Positions 1 to 7,961 of a stretch of DNA of 19,181 nt are shown here, piece by piece (positions within the stretch are counted from its first letter, which is position 1; each line of letters starts with the position of its first letter). The stretch is from JALSHZ01 sp964439815 (lineage in GTDB: Bacteria > Pseudomonadota > Gammaproteobacteria > UWMA-0217): assembly GCA_964439815.1 (NCBI GenBank), contig CAYTPO010000078.1, positions 1 through 19,181 on the forward strand, written 5' to 3'. Below the pieces are notes generated by a model that was not told where the DNA came from, ran no database searches, and saw only the letters and a list, made by a program, of their open reading frames with translations. The translations under genes and the position numbers were made by a program.

Positions 1-145
1 CGTTTTCTTCAATCAGCTTTGGCAGATCGGGCAGCTCGACCGCCTTGGCATTGAATGATGCAGCCATCAGTGCGAGCAGAAATACGGTAAAGACGCCCTT
101 GCGTTCCCTACGTTGCTCACGTGTCGATAACTTCCGGGGATTCAT
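1..145 (-). CDS. N-terminus of an exported protein, probably a DegP/MucD-like periplasmic serine protease (partial)
   Basis: Only the first 48 codons are inside the window; the gene runs off the left edge. The ATG at 145 is preceded on the minus strand by GGAGA, a good ribosome binding site. The peptide has a basic N-terminus (MNPRKLSTREQRRERKG) and a short hydrophobic stretch VFTVFLLALMAASF-like ending at NAKA, which reads as a Sec signal peptide. The mature start VELPDLPKLIEEN resembles the beginning of Do-family proteases, where a LPD..xLVE segment precedes the conserved AVVNI strand. The protease domain and catalytic triad lie outside the window, so the family call is inference from this short match. 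It is divergent from a two-component operon, which would fit an envelope-stress circuit. Confidence 0.6.
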   Translation of the reverse strand, partial: MNPRKLSTREQRRERKGVFTVFLLALMAASFNAKAVELPDLPKLIEEN

Positions 146-198
146 TTTCTCAACATCTCCAAACTGTGATTCGATGGAGACATCATGGCATTGGCTAC

Positions 199-220
199 CT
201 TACCGCAGGCTTACCAAAAC
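199..220 (+). promoter_or_regulatory. Direct repeat, candidate OmpR-family regulator box
   Basis: The hexamer CTTACC occurs at 199-204 and again at 210-215, an 11-bp period. OmpR/PhoB-type regulators bind head-to-tail half-sites about one helical turn apart, so this is a plausible autoregulatory site for the response regulator starting at 277. The repeat is seen directly; the binding is inferred from family behaviour and position. It could equally act on the divergent protease-like gene starting at 145. Confidence 0.4.
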
Positions 221-233
221 ATTAATTAATGTT
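218..233. promoter_or_regulatory. 16-bp perfect palindrome in the divergent intergenic gap
   Basis: AACATTAATTAATGTT is identical to its own reverse complement. It lies immediately after the CTTACC direct repeat and about 44 bp upstream of the regulator start. An AT-rich perfect palindrome between divergent genes is typical of an operator for a dimeric regulator, though which protein binds is unknown. With only AT pairs in the centre it could also simply be an easily melted promoter region. Confidence 0.4.
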
Positions 234-264
234 CATGTTGCTTTATTCAAATCCGCATCCCCCC

Positions 265-270
265 TATTAT
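265..270 (+). promoter_or_regulatory. Candidate -10 element giving a leaderless transcript
   Basis: TATTAT ends 7 nt before the ATG at 277, so transcription from it would begin at or very near the start codon. The 15 nt before the ATG carry no Shine-Dalgarno sequence, which is consistent with a leaderless message. I find no good -35 at the usual spacing (TTGCTT at 238-243 is 21 nt away), so activator dependence or a wrong call are both possible. Confidence 0.3.
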
Positions 271-276
271 TTCGCC

Positions 277-951
277 ATGCATGCACTCCTTATAGAAGAT
301 GACCTCGACACCGCCACGTTTATCCGCAAGGGTTTGACGGAAAGCGGTTATATCGTGGACCACGCCGACAACGGTACCGATGGTCTCCACCTGGCATTGA
401 CCGGCCAGTACGACGTACAGATCGTCGATCGCATGATGCCGGGGATGGACGGCCTCTCGGTGATCGAGGAGATGCGCAAACAGAATATCCACACGCCGGT
501 GCTGATTCTGAGCGCGCTGGGCGAAGTGGACGACCGCGTCGATGGGCTGCGCGCCGGGGGTGATGACTATCTGGTCAAGCCCTACGCCTTCAGCGAACTG
601 CTGGCCCGGCTGCAGGCTCTGACCCGACGCAGCCAGAACGAGCAGCAGGATACGGTATTGCAGGTAGCCGATCTCAAACTGGACCAGATCAAGCGACAGG
701 TCACCCGTGGCGATACCGAGATTCAGCTCCAGCCGCGGGAATTCACGCTTCTGGAATACCTGATGCGTCACGCCGGACAGGTCGTCACCCGCACCATGCT
801 GCTGGAGAATGTCTGGGACTACCATTTCGATCCGCAGACCAACGTCATCGACGTGCATATCAGTCGCCTGCGCCGCAAGATCGACCGCGACTTCAACCCG
901 CCGCTGCTGCATACCATCCGCGGCGCCGGGTACAGCCTGCATGAATCTTAA
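277..951 (+). CDS. OmpR/PhoB-family two-component response regulator
   Basis: This is a 224-residue DNA-binding response regulator, the cytoplasmic output partner of the kinase that follows. The receiver domain (residues 1-115) has the acidic pair D8-D9, phospho-acceptor D51 in the IVDRMMPGMDG motif, S79 of the switch pair and K101 in LVKPY. The C-terminal part (about 130-222) is a winged helix with the typical DVHISRLRRKI recognition helix and the RGAGY wing. I chose the ATG at 277, giving MHALLIEDD, because the longer in-frame start at 229 would add residues with no counterpart in the family. No Shine-Dalgarno is visible, so translation may be leaderless. Its stop overlaps the kinase start by 11 bp. 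The family is certain; the signal and regulon are not. Confidence 0.93.
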   Translation: MHALLIEDDLDTATFIRKGLTESGYIVDHADNGTDGLHLALTGQYDVQIVDRMMPGMDGLSVIEEMRKQNIHTPVLILSALGEVDDRVDGLRAGGDDYLVKPYAFSELLARLQALTRRSQNEQQDTVLQVADLKLDQIKRQVTRGDTEIQLQPREFTLLEYLMRHAGQVVTRTMLLENVWDYHFDPQTNVIDVHISRLRRKIDRDFNPPLLHTIRGAGYSLHES

Positions 952-2320
952 GCTCTTTCGCACCACCGCCTTCCGGCTCTCACTGATCTATGCCCTCACC
1001 TTCAGCCTGATCGCCGCCACTGCCATGGGGTTCATCTACCTGACGGCCAAGAAGGAACTGATGAACCAGACCGATGCCCGCTTGAAGCTGGAGGCCAATA
1101 TCCTCATCGCGCAGTATCGCGCCAACGATATCGACTCGCTGTTCAAGTCCCTGCAGCAGAAGCAGGAGGACAGCCGCACCAGCTTCTTCATCTATGTACT
1201 GGTGCATCACGACCAGAAGGACATCACCACCGGATTCATCCCCGAATACACCACACTCGATGGCAGCCAGAGCTTTGCCACCCTGCCCATGGGCATGTTG
1301 CTGAAGGGGGATGCCAAGCACGACAATGACCCGGTACGCGTCTTGTTGACCCAGTTGCCGGATGGCTACCAACTGCTGGTCGCCCGCGACCTCAACGATC
1401 AGCAGAAGGTGCTGAAGAAGATCTTCAGCGCCGTTATCCTGACCATTCTGATCACCCTGGCGCTGGCACTGATCGTTGGCATGTTCTTTGGCCAGCAGGT
1501 ATTGCGACGGATCGAGAAAGTCCGCCTCGCCGCCGGGGAAATCATCGATGGCGACCTCTCGCGGCGCATGCCGGTCAACCGCCGCAACAACGAATTCGAC
1601 CAGCTGAGCCGCACCATCAACTCCATGCTGCAACGCCTGGAACAACTCATGCACGGCATGCACAACGTCACTGACAACCTCGCCCATGACCTGCGCAAAC
1701 CTTTGAACCGCATGCGCAACCGGCTGGAAGTCACACTGCTGGAAAACCGCGACGACGAGACCTACCGTGAAACCATTGCCGAGACAGTAGAAGACACCGA
1801 GGAGCTGATCAAGACCTTCAATGCCCTGCTGAGCATCACCCGCGCAGAATCCGGCGAACGCCGTCAGGACTGGACCGAAGTGGATCTGACACAACTGGTC
1901 GAACAGATGGGGGAACTGTACGAAGCCGCTGCCGAAGAGGCCGACATCACCTTTGATGCCACCGCAGAACCCGGACTACAGCTCTGCGGCAACAAGCAAC
2001 TGCTCGCCCAGGCCATCACCAATCTGCTCGACAACGCCATGAAGTTCACCCCTGCCGGAGGCAACGTCTCACTCAACGCCCGAAAAAGGAACGGGACTAT
2101 CGAAGTAACCGTCAGCGACACCGGCCCCGGAATTCCCACCAATGAAAGAGAGCGGATCTTCGAACGCTTCGTCCGCCTCGACAGCGCCCGCAGTACCCCT
2201 GGCAGCGGCCTGGGACTCAGCCTGGTCAAGGCCGTTGCACAACTGCATCAGGCACGAATCACCGTAACTGCACGGCATCCGGGCGCAGCGATTGCACTGG
2301 TGTTCGAAACCGACAAATAG
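941..2320 (+). CDS. Sensor histidine kinase with HAMP domain
   Basis: This 459-residue inner-membrane kinase should phosphorylate the regulator encoded just upstream. Transmembrane helix 1 spans about residues 13-35 and helix 2 about 162-184, leaving a periplasmic sensor region of about 125 residues. A HAMP linker follows (about 185-237). The H-box is DNLAHDLRKPLNRMRNRLE with H249. The catalytic domain has an N-box (QAITNLLDNAMKF), a G1 box (DTGPGIP), an F-box-like ERFVRLD and a G2 box (GSGLGLSLVKAV). The start at 941 gives a normal N-terminus; the open frame extends further upstream, but that part is out-of-frame regulator sequence. Unusually, the residue four after the histidine is K253, where most HisKA kinases have T or N. 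The sensed signal cannot be read from sequence. Confidence 0.93.
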   Translation: MNLKLFRTTAFRLSLIYALTFSLIAATAMGFIYLTAKKELMNQTDARLKLEANILIAQYRANDIDSLFKSLQQKQEDSRTSFFIYVLVHHDQKDITTGFIPEYTTLDGSQSFATLPMGMLLKGDAKHDNDPVRVLLTQLPDGYQLLVARDLNDQQKVLKKIFSAVILTILITLALALIVGMFFGQQVLRRIEKVRLAAGEIIDGDLSRRMPVNRRNNEFDQLSRTINSMLQRLEQLMHGMHNVTDNLAHDLRKPLNRMRNRLEVTLLENRDDETYRETIAETVEDTEELIKTFNALLSITRAESGERRQDWTEVDLTQLVEQMGELYEAAAEEADITFDATAEPGLQLCGNKQLLAQAITNLLDNAMKFTPAGGNVSLNARKRNGTIEVTVSDTGPGIPTNERERIFERFVRLDSARSTPGSGLGLSLVKAVAQLHQARITVTARHPGAAIALVFETDK

Positions 2321-2643
2321 GCCCGTCCTCCAGGCAATGCAAAACGTAACCCCGTCATATTCATGGTGGATCACGGGTCCTGGCGCTGGACTGGTGCGTC
2401 TGGGCGCCGCTCTGGAGCGAAAAATGTGAGTTTACAAGCGTAAATGACTATTTTTAACGCGGAGATGATGGGTTTCAGACGGTTGGGCAAAGGAGGGACG
2501 ACATGCCCAACAATTCCGCTGCCTGATTCGCCGAAGGAGGAATCTGCTGATCCACCCGGCATGACAGAGGGATCGGCTTGCATTCCCGCCCCGACTTCCC
2601 GGTTATCGACCCCGACTTCCGTCTGTAGCGCTTGAGCTGCAAC
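2321..2643. other. Convergent intergenic gap with short repeats and no gene
   Basis: This 323-bp gap lies between the ends of the kinase gene and msbA. It holds a weak hairpin (TTTAC-AAGC-GTAAA, 2431-2444) followed by a short T run at 2451-2455, which could help end rightward transcription. At about 2528-2570 there is a decayed relative of the dispersed repeat seen elsewhere in the window (CGCCGAA then CCGGCATGAC). At 2589-2620 the 11-mer CCCCGACTTCC occurs twice. Open frames here are short, lack ribosome binding sites and read through the repeat, so I call no gene. The lipid A kinase gene lpxK, often found next to msbA, is absent. Confidence 0.6.
2589..2620. repeat. Pair of 11-bp direct repeats, period 21 bp
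   Basis: CCCCGACTTCC is found at 2589-2599 and 2610-2620, separated by 10 bp. The spacing is close to two helical turns, which would put both copies on the same face of the helix. It sits 24 bp beyond the msbA stop codon. No function is known to me; it may be a remnant of an intergenic repeat. Confidence 0.5.
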
Positions 2644-4386
2644 CTACTGGAACTGCAGCTGGTAAAGGTGGGCATAGGTACCCTCCCTTGCAATCAACGC
2701 ATCATGGCTGCCGGTTTCGATAATGCGCCCCTGCTCCATGACCAGAATACGGTCGGCATTCCTGATGGTAGACAATCGGTGCGCTATGACCAGCGTGGTG
2801 CGCCCCACCAGCAGCTTGTCGAGCGCTGCCTGAATCGCACGCTCGGATTCGGTATCCAGAGAGGCAGTGGCCTCATCCAGTATCAATACCGGCGCATCCT
2901 TGAGCAGTGCGCGCGCAATCGACAGGCGTTGACGCTGGCCACCGGAGAGCAGCATGCCCTTCTCTCCCACCTGCGTCTGCAATCCCTGCGGCAGCTTCTT
3001 CACAAACTCCCAGGCGTTGGCCGCCTGCAGCGCTTCGATAACCTGCGCGTCAGATGCCTGTTGCAGGCGACCATAGGCGATATTGGCGCGCACCGTGTCG
3101 TTGAATAGCGTGACGTGTTGGCCAACATAGGCAATCTGATCGCGCAGCTCGACCAGACCAACCTCCTCGATCGGGATGTCGTCGAGAAAGATCCGTCCTG
3201 CCGTGACGTTGTAGAGACGCGGAATCAGATTGACCAGTGTGGTCTTGCCACTACCGGAACGCCCGACCAGGGCCCAGGTTTCCCCGGCAGGAATCTCGAA
3301 GCTGATGTCATCCAGAATCAGCGGGCTGTCACCATTGGTGTAGCGAAAGCTCACCCGCTCAAACCTCACACGCCCCTCGACGCGGCCCAGCCGCTCATCA
3401 CCCTCATCCCGCTCCGACGGGATATCGAGCACCGCGAACAGGCTCTCTCCGGCCGCAATACCCTTCTGGATTGCCGCATTGACATTGGCGAGCCGCCGAA
3501 TCGGTTGCAGCAGCAGCATCATGGCCGTCATGAACGACATGAAGGTACCCACGGAAATATCATCGCGGAACGATTCACGGGTCGCTGCATAGATAATTCC
3601 GGCCAGCACCATGGCCACCAGGAATTGCAGAATCGGCACCGAGGCCGCCCGCGTCATGGCCAGTTTGAGGTTGAGTCGACGATTCTCTTCATTGGAGTCC
3701 TCGAAACGCGCATTTTCATACGCCTGCCCACCAAACACCTTGACCACCCGCTGCCCCTCGATCACCTCCTGTGCCACATGGGTCACATCCCCCATCGACG
3801 CCTGGATGCGCTTGCTGATGCGGCGAAACCGGCTGGTCACGTAGTTGGCGATAAGGGCCACGAACGGGGCCACCAGAAAGAATCCCAGCGTCAGCTGCCA
3901 GCTCAGATAGAGCATCCAGCCGATCAGGCCGATAATCGTCAGGGTGTCGCGAATCAGGATGGTGATGCTGGTGGTGGCCGCTTCGGCAACCTGCTCCACG
4001 TCGTAGGTGAGCTTGGAGATCAGGCTGCCACTGGTAGCAGTGTCGAAGAACTCCGTGGGCAGGGTCAGGTACTTGGCAAAGATCTCGGCGCGCAGCGCCT
4101 TGATGACCAGCCGACCCACGGCAGCCATCACATAGCCGGTCACAAAGGTGGAGACACTGGCGGCCAGAAACACGCCCACCAGTAATATCGGCACCCAGGT
4201 GAGCGCCTGTGGATCCCGCTCGACGAAACTGCCATCGAGCATCGGCTTCATCAGGGCTGCAAAGGCCGGTTCGGTCAATGCAGTGATGACCATCCCGGTA
4301 ACGGCAACCAGCAACAGCGGCCAGTACTTGAAGCTGTAGCCCGCGAGGCGGCGGTAGACGCCCCGGGTTGCTGTCGGGGTAGTCAC
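2644..4386 (-). CDS. msbA: Lipid A export ABC transporter MsbA (ATP-binding and permease)
   Basis: MsbA is a homodimeric inner-membrane ABC exporter that flips lipid A-core from the cytoplasmic to the periplasmic leaflet. The 580-residue length is the usual one. Residues about 20-310 form the six-helix membrane domain; 340-580 form the nucleotide-binding domain with Walker A GRSGSGKT (375-382), signature LSGGQ (480-484), Walker B LILDE (501-505) and the switch histidine H536. The start codon is GTG at 4386, sharing one base with the TAG stop of exbD (TAGTG on the minus strand), which implies translational coupling; I see no separate ribosome binding site. It is the last gene of an exbB-exbD-msbA unit. 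Many gammaproteobacteria have lpxK next, but here transcription runs into a convergent gap. A generic lipid exporter is possible, but length, motifs and context favour MsbA. Confidence 0.93.
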   Translation of the reverse strand: MTTPTATRGVYRRLAGYSFKYWPLLLVAVTGMVITALTEPAFAALMKPMLDGSFVERDPQALTWVPILLVGVFLAASVSTFVTGYVMAAVGRLVIKALRAEIFAKYLTLPTEFFDTATSGSLISKLTYDVEQVAEAATTSITILIRDTLTIIGLIGWMLYLSWQLTLGFFLVAPFVALIANYVTSRFRRISKRIQASMGDVTHVAQEVIEGQRVVKVFGGQAYENARFEDSNEENRRLNLKLAMTRAASVPILQFLVAMVLAGIIYAATRESFRDDISVGTFMSFMTAMMLLLQPIRRLANVNAAIQKGIAAGESLFAVLDIPSERDEGDERLGRVEGRVRFERVSFRYTNGDSPLILDDISFEIPAGETWALVGRSGSGKTTLVNLIPRLYNVTAGRIFLDDIPIEEVGLVELRDQIAYVGQHVTLFNDTVRANIAYGRLQQASDAQVIEALQAANAWEFVKKLPQGLQTQVGEKGMLLSGGQRQRLSIARALLKDAPVLILDEATASLDTESERAIQAALDKLLVGRTTLVIAHRLSTIRNADRILVMEQGRIIETGSHDALIAREGTYAHLYQLQFQ

Positions 4387-4799
4387 TACTGCGCGATATT
4401 CGTCGCGATAGAGAGGCGTGTCAGCCCCAGCCGTCCTATGGTATCCATGGCGGTCACCACAAACTGGTGTGGCGTCTTGCCGTCCGCCTTGAGAATGACC
4501 GGCATGTCCTTGTTGTTGCCAACCACCTTGCTGATGGCCAGATACAGCGCCTTGGGCGTGCTGCTGATCACCCGCACCTGGTTGACAAAGAACTGCCCCT
4601 TGGCATCGATGGCAATCTCCAGCATATCCTGGCTGCCAGGCTTCTCCTTTGCAGTGGCTTCCGGCAGATCGATGCGCAGTTCCGAGTTACGGTCGAAGGT
4701 GGTGGTGACCATGAAGAAGATCAGCAGAATGAAGACCACATCGATCAGCGGTGTCAGGCTGACCTGCAGCTCTTCCTGCGGGCGGATGCGAAATTTCAT
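4386..4799 (-). CDS. exbD: ExbD/TolR-family biopolymer transport protein
   Basis: This 137-residue protein has one N-terminal transmembrane helix and a periplasmic domain, and works with ExbB as a proton-driven motor stator. The helix begins VSLTPLIDVVFILLIFFMV; D20 is the conserved proton-carrying aspartate of the family. The periplasmic part contains LEIAIDAKGQFFVN and PVILKADGKTPHQFVV, the typical ExbD/TolR fold signatures. I chose the ATG at 4799 (MKFRIRPQEE); the frame stays open upstream, but that part overlaps the end of exbB and is not conserved-looking. It starts 4 bp after the exbB stop, and its own stop overlaps the msbA GTG. No TonB or TolA gene is present, so which outer-membrane process it powers is not evident. 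Confidence 0.9.
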   Translation of the reverse strand: MKFRIRPQEELQVSLTPLIDVVFILLIFFMVTTTFDRNSELRIDLPEATAKEKPGSQDMLEIAIDAKGQFFVNQVRVISSTPKALYLAISKVVGNNKDMPVILKADGKTPHQFVVTAMDTIGRLGLTRLSIATNIAQ

Positions 4800-4803
4800 A
4801 GGG

Positions 4804-5433
4804 CTATTTCTTCTTCTTGAGTTCGGTGTTCGAGCTGCCGTGAAATGCATCGACCAGCTTCAGCGCTTCCTGCTCCATGTCGATCACCAGTTCGTTCACC
4901 CGACCCTGGAAGTAGCGATAGAAGAAGAGACTGGGAATTGCCACGGTGATGCCCGCGGCCGTGGTAATCAACGCCTTGGAGATACCACCGGCCAGTTGAC
5001 CGGGATCGCCGACACCGACGCTGGTCATGACGCTGAATACCTGAATCATGCCGACAACGGTACCCAGCAGGCCCAGCAACGGCGAGATGGCGGCGATGGT
5101 GCCCAGCGTATTGAGGAATCGCTCCAGACCGATCACGACATGACGGCCGGTATCCTCAATGCTGTCCTTCATGATGGCGCGGTCCTGATTGGCATTGACG
5201 ATGCCGACCGCCAGAATTTCCCCCAGGGGCGAGCCTTCACGCAGATCCCGCAGCCGCTCGGCGGTCATCTGGTTCTGCTGTACCCAGTGCCAGACCTTGG
5301 TAACGAGCTGATCGGGAATGATCTTGTCCTTTTTCAGGCTCCAGAACCGCTCGATGATGATGGCCAGCGCAACTACCGATGACGCAATGATCGGCAACAT
5401 AAGCCAGCCGCCTGCTTTAACCAGTTCAAACAT
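4804..5433 (-). CDS. exbB: ExbB/TolQ/MotA-family proton channel protein
   Basis: This is a 209-residue inner-membrane protein that forms the pentameric ring around ExbD and lets protons through to drive an energised partner. Three transmembrane helices are visible at about 10-29, 110-133 and 152-173. The conserved family stretches are SPLLGLLGTVVGMI (117-130) and ALITTAAGITVAIP (154-167), which line the pore. The C-terminus ends in a lysine run. An AGGAG sits 14 nt before the ATG at 5433, a long but usable spacing. It begins a tight three-gene unit with exbD and msbA and lies 94 bp downstream of comEC. In Pseudomonas the same ExbBD pair lies beside comEC and lipid A genes, so a link to lipopolysaccharide export is possible but unproven. 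Confidence 0.92.
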   Translation of the reverse strand: MFELVKAGGWLMLPIIASSVVALAIIIERFWSLKKDKIIPDQLVTKVWHWVQQNQMTAERLRDLREGSPLGEILAVGIVNANQDRAIMKDSIEDTGRHVVIGLERFLNTLGTIAAISPLLGLLGTVVGMIQVFSVMTSVGVGDPGQLAGGISKALITTAAGITVAIPSLFFYRYFQGRVNELVIDMEQEALKLVDAFHGSSNTELKKKK

Positions 5434-5527
5434 GGGACTTCACTGTCTCTCCTAGGGATAACGGCGCGTATGATACCGGAAACACCAACACTATAAAAAC
5501 GATGGCTCGGCCGAAGTGTCGACCAGT

Positions 5528-7828
5528 TCATTGTATCTTCCGGACGGCAGTTTTCTGCCACCAATGCAGGTTTTCTCCACGCCAGGTCTGTACGACAACA
5601 TCATCTTCATGGTCGCCAAAGCGGAACGATACCATGCCCGACTGATCCGTTCGCAGGGTTTTGCCACCCCGTGCATGGTATCGGGCGACAACCTCCTCCC
5701 TGGGAAATCCGAAGCGATTGCGGTATCCCACCGAGAATACCGTCCATCGCGGTTCGACACCGGCAATGAAGTCTGTCGATGAAGAAGTCAGGCTGCCATG
5801 ATGCGGAGCCACCAGCAAGGTACTGGGCAATCTGTCACGCTGCTGGCCGAGCAGGAAGGCCTCGACCGGCCGCTCGATATCCCCCGGCAACAGTGTACTG
5901 AAAACGCCATTGCCGATCTTCAGCACACAGCTGCGATTGTTATCGGTCACCGGCCATGCCCGCGGCGGGTGCAGAAACTCGAAATCAACGCCATCCCACT
6001 GCCAGCGGACACCCGCCACACAGTCACGGGTCGCCACAGCGTCCCTGCTTTCCCGCCTTGCACCGGACTTGAAGCGTTGTCCGACAGGCATTGCATCGAG
6101 CAGATCGTTTTCACCACCGGCATGGTCATTGTCGTCATGACTCAGCACCAGGGTATCGATCCGGCTGGCGCCCAGGTAGCGGAGATAGGGGATCACAACG
6201 GACCGGGCCGCTGTCGAACGCCGGCTGAACCGTGCCCCGGTATCGTAGACCAGCAGATGATCGGCCGTGGCCACCACCACCGCCAAACCCTGCCCCACAT
6301 CGAGCACGCTGACACGATAACTGCCGGGTGACAGCTGCTGAGCATTGCCCGCCATGGCAGGCAACAGGAACACCGGCAGCAACCAGCGCCCGGGAATACC
6401 CCGCGGCAGCAGCATGAGCATGACCGCCAGCATCAGGCACAACAGGACGACGCTGCCGGCAACCGGTATGGCAAAAGCCGCCCACGGCAACGCCGCGAGG
6501 TAGTCGAGCAGCAGCATCAACCAGGACAGCACCCTGTCGGCCACCCCCAGAAGCCAATCACCCACAGTCGCATTGAGTTCCCCCAGCAAGACGCCGGACA
6601 GAACCAACGGAACGGCAACAAGGCTCACGACAGGAACAGCCAGCAGATTGGCCAGCGGGGAGATCAATGATGCCCGCCCAAAGTAGCTGGCGGTCACCGG
6701 CAGCAGCGCCAGCATCAGAACCAGCTGCAACACCAGCAACAGTCTCCAGCCACGAAAACGGTGCCACTGACTCAGCGCCAAAATAGCCGCCACGGCCAGA
6801 AACGATAACCAGAACCCCGCTGCCATGACCGCGCCGGTATCCCGCAGCAACACCATCAGTAGCGCGACAGCCAGCACCGACCAGGGCCGTAATTGACGCC
6901 AGAACAGCAGCCCGGCCGACACCACTGCCAGCATGATGAGCGCGCGCTGGGTGGGAATCGCAAAACCTGCCAGCGCCGCATAAAGCGAGGCCGGCACCAG
7001 TGCAAACAGCGCTCCGGCACGCTGCATCGGCAACCACAGACAGAGACGGGGAAACAGTCGCCATAACCCTCTCGCCAGCAGGAACCCGATAGCGGCCACC
7101 AGCCCGATGTGCAGGCCGGAGATGGCGAGCAAATGATTGGTTCCGGTACGAATCAGCGTTTGCCACTGCTGCTGATCGACATCCTGCCGAATCCCCAGCG
7201 CCAACGCCTTGATCAGACCCGCTTGCGACAAATGCTCCGCCTGGCTGTCGATGCGCGCTGCCAGATGCATCCGCCACTGGTCGATCGAAGGCGCGGCCTC
7301 CCGCAGCTTCCGATTGGCTGGGGACTTTCTCACATAGCCGGAAGCATCGACGCCCTGCTGGTACAGCCATCCGGCATAGTCGAAACTGCCGGGATTGGCA
7401 AAACTGCGTGGGCGCTTGAGCCGCACTTGCAACTGCCACAACTCACCGGGTTCAAGATGCGGACAGGGCCGGTACCAGCTGAGCAGCAGCCGACGTGGCA
7501 TCCTTGTCGAGGCAGCAGCAGATGATGTCACCGTCTCTGCGGTAAAGCGGACTTTTCTGCCCTCTGTCCGTGGCAGCCCAACCACACGCACCACCAGCGT
7601 TTGATCAACACCCGCCAGATCCTCCGGCAATTGATGCGCCATATTCCACTGCGCCTGAATCAGCGCCCAGCAGAATCCGGCAGCAATACCGGCCGGCAGC
7701 CACCAGCGATGTCGGAACAAAAACCCGGTTATCACCGCAATAGGTAGCACAAAAAACGCCGTTGGCAGCGAAGTCAGCTGGAAAACCAGCACAACCCCAA
7801 AGAGAAAACCCGCGGCAAAGCTCAGCAT
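5528..7828 (-). CDS. comEC: DNA internalization protein ComEC/Rec2
   Basis: ComEC is the inner-membrane channel that passes single-stranded DNA into the cytoplasm during natural transformation. The 766-residue protein has an N-terminal membrane and OB-like region (about 1-190), the competence core with NHLLAISGLHIG (about 231-242) and several transmembrane helices up to about 485, and a C-terminal metallo-beta-lactamase-like domain. That last domain starts at SVLDVGQGLAVVV and has the metal motif SHDDNDHAGG (about 563-572) and APHHGS (about 674-679). All parts look intact. I prefer the ATG at 7828; a TTG two codons upstream is also possible, and neither has a clear ribosome binding site. Its presence does not prove competence, because no other transformation gene is in the window. 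Confidence 0.92.
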   Translation of the reverse strand: MLSFAAGFLFGVVLVFQLTSLPTAFFVLPIAVITGFLFRHRWWLPAGIAAGFCWALIQAQWNMAHQLPEDLAGVDQTLVVRVVGLPRTEGRKVRFTAETVTSSAAASTRMPRRLLLSWYRPCPHLEPGELWQLQVRLKRPRSFANPGSFDYAGWLYQQGVDASGYVRKSPANRKLREAAPSIDQWRMHLAARIDSQAEHLSQAGLIKALALGIRQDVDQQQWQTLIRTGTNHLLAISGLHIGLVAAIGFLLARGLWRLFPRLCLWLPMQRAGALFALVPASLYAALAGFAIPTQRALIMLAVVSAGLLFWRQLRPWSVLAVALLMVLLRDTGAVMAAGFWLSFLAVAAILALSQWHRFRGWRLLLVLQLVLMLALLPVTASYFGRASLISPLANLLAVPVVSLVAVPLVLSGVLLGELNATVGDWLLGVADRVLSWLMLLLDYLAALPWAAFAIPVAGSVVLLCLMLAVMLMLLPRGIPGRWLLPVFLLPAMAGNAQQLSPGSYRVSVLDVGQGLAVVVATADHLLVYDTGARFSRRSTAARSVVIPYLRYLGASRIDTLVLSHDDNDHAGGENDLLDAMPVGQRFKSGARRESRDAVATRDCVAGVRWQWDGVDFEFLHPPRAWPVTDNNRSCVLKIGNGVFSTLLPGDIERPVEAFLLGQQRDRLPSTLLVAPHHGSLTSSSTDFIAGVEPRWTVFSVGYRNRFGFPREEVVARYHARGGKTLRTDQSGMVSFRFGDHEDDVVVQTWRGENLHWWQKTAVRKIQ

Positions 7829-7961
7829 TGACAAAAGGAATCCGGCATTCCGGCCTTTAGTGCTGTATTCTGTTCACACAATATGGCTGCCCTGGTTGAG
7901 TTTTGGCAGCAAATATCACAAAGTAGCAGTTCCAGAACCCCCCAATACTCGTCTCACCCGA

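Noticed and set aside
247..966. Minus-strand open frame opposite the response regulator
   Set aside because: Fully antisense to a textbook OmpR-type regulator; no recognisable motif or ribosome binding site.
980..1894. Long open frame on the minus strand inside the kinase gene
   Set aside because: It is the antisense shadow of a well-supported histidine kinase in GC-rich DNA, has no domain-like motifs and is rich in Gln, Gly and Val as expected for such shadows.
2371..2583. Small minus-strand frame in the convergent gap (VMPGGSADSSFGE)
   Set aside because: The peptide comes from a decayed copy of the dispersed repeat; equivalent spurious peptides arise at the other copies.
3115..4185. Plus-strand open frame of about 356 codons over msbA
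   Set aside because: His-, Gln- and Gly-rich antisense product of the msbA coding strand with no fold-like features.
7828..7833. TTGACA, a consensus -35, at the start of comEC
   Set aside because: No matching -10 at 16-18 nt spacing toward the DUF2062 gene; probably chance.
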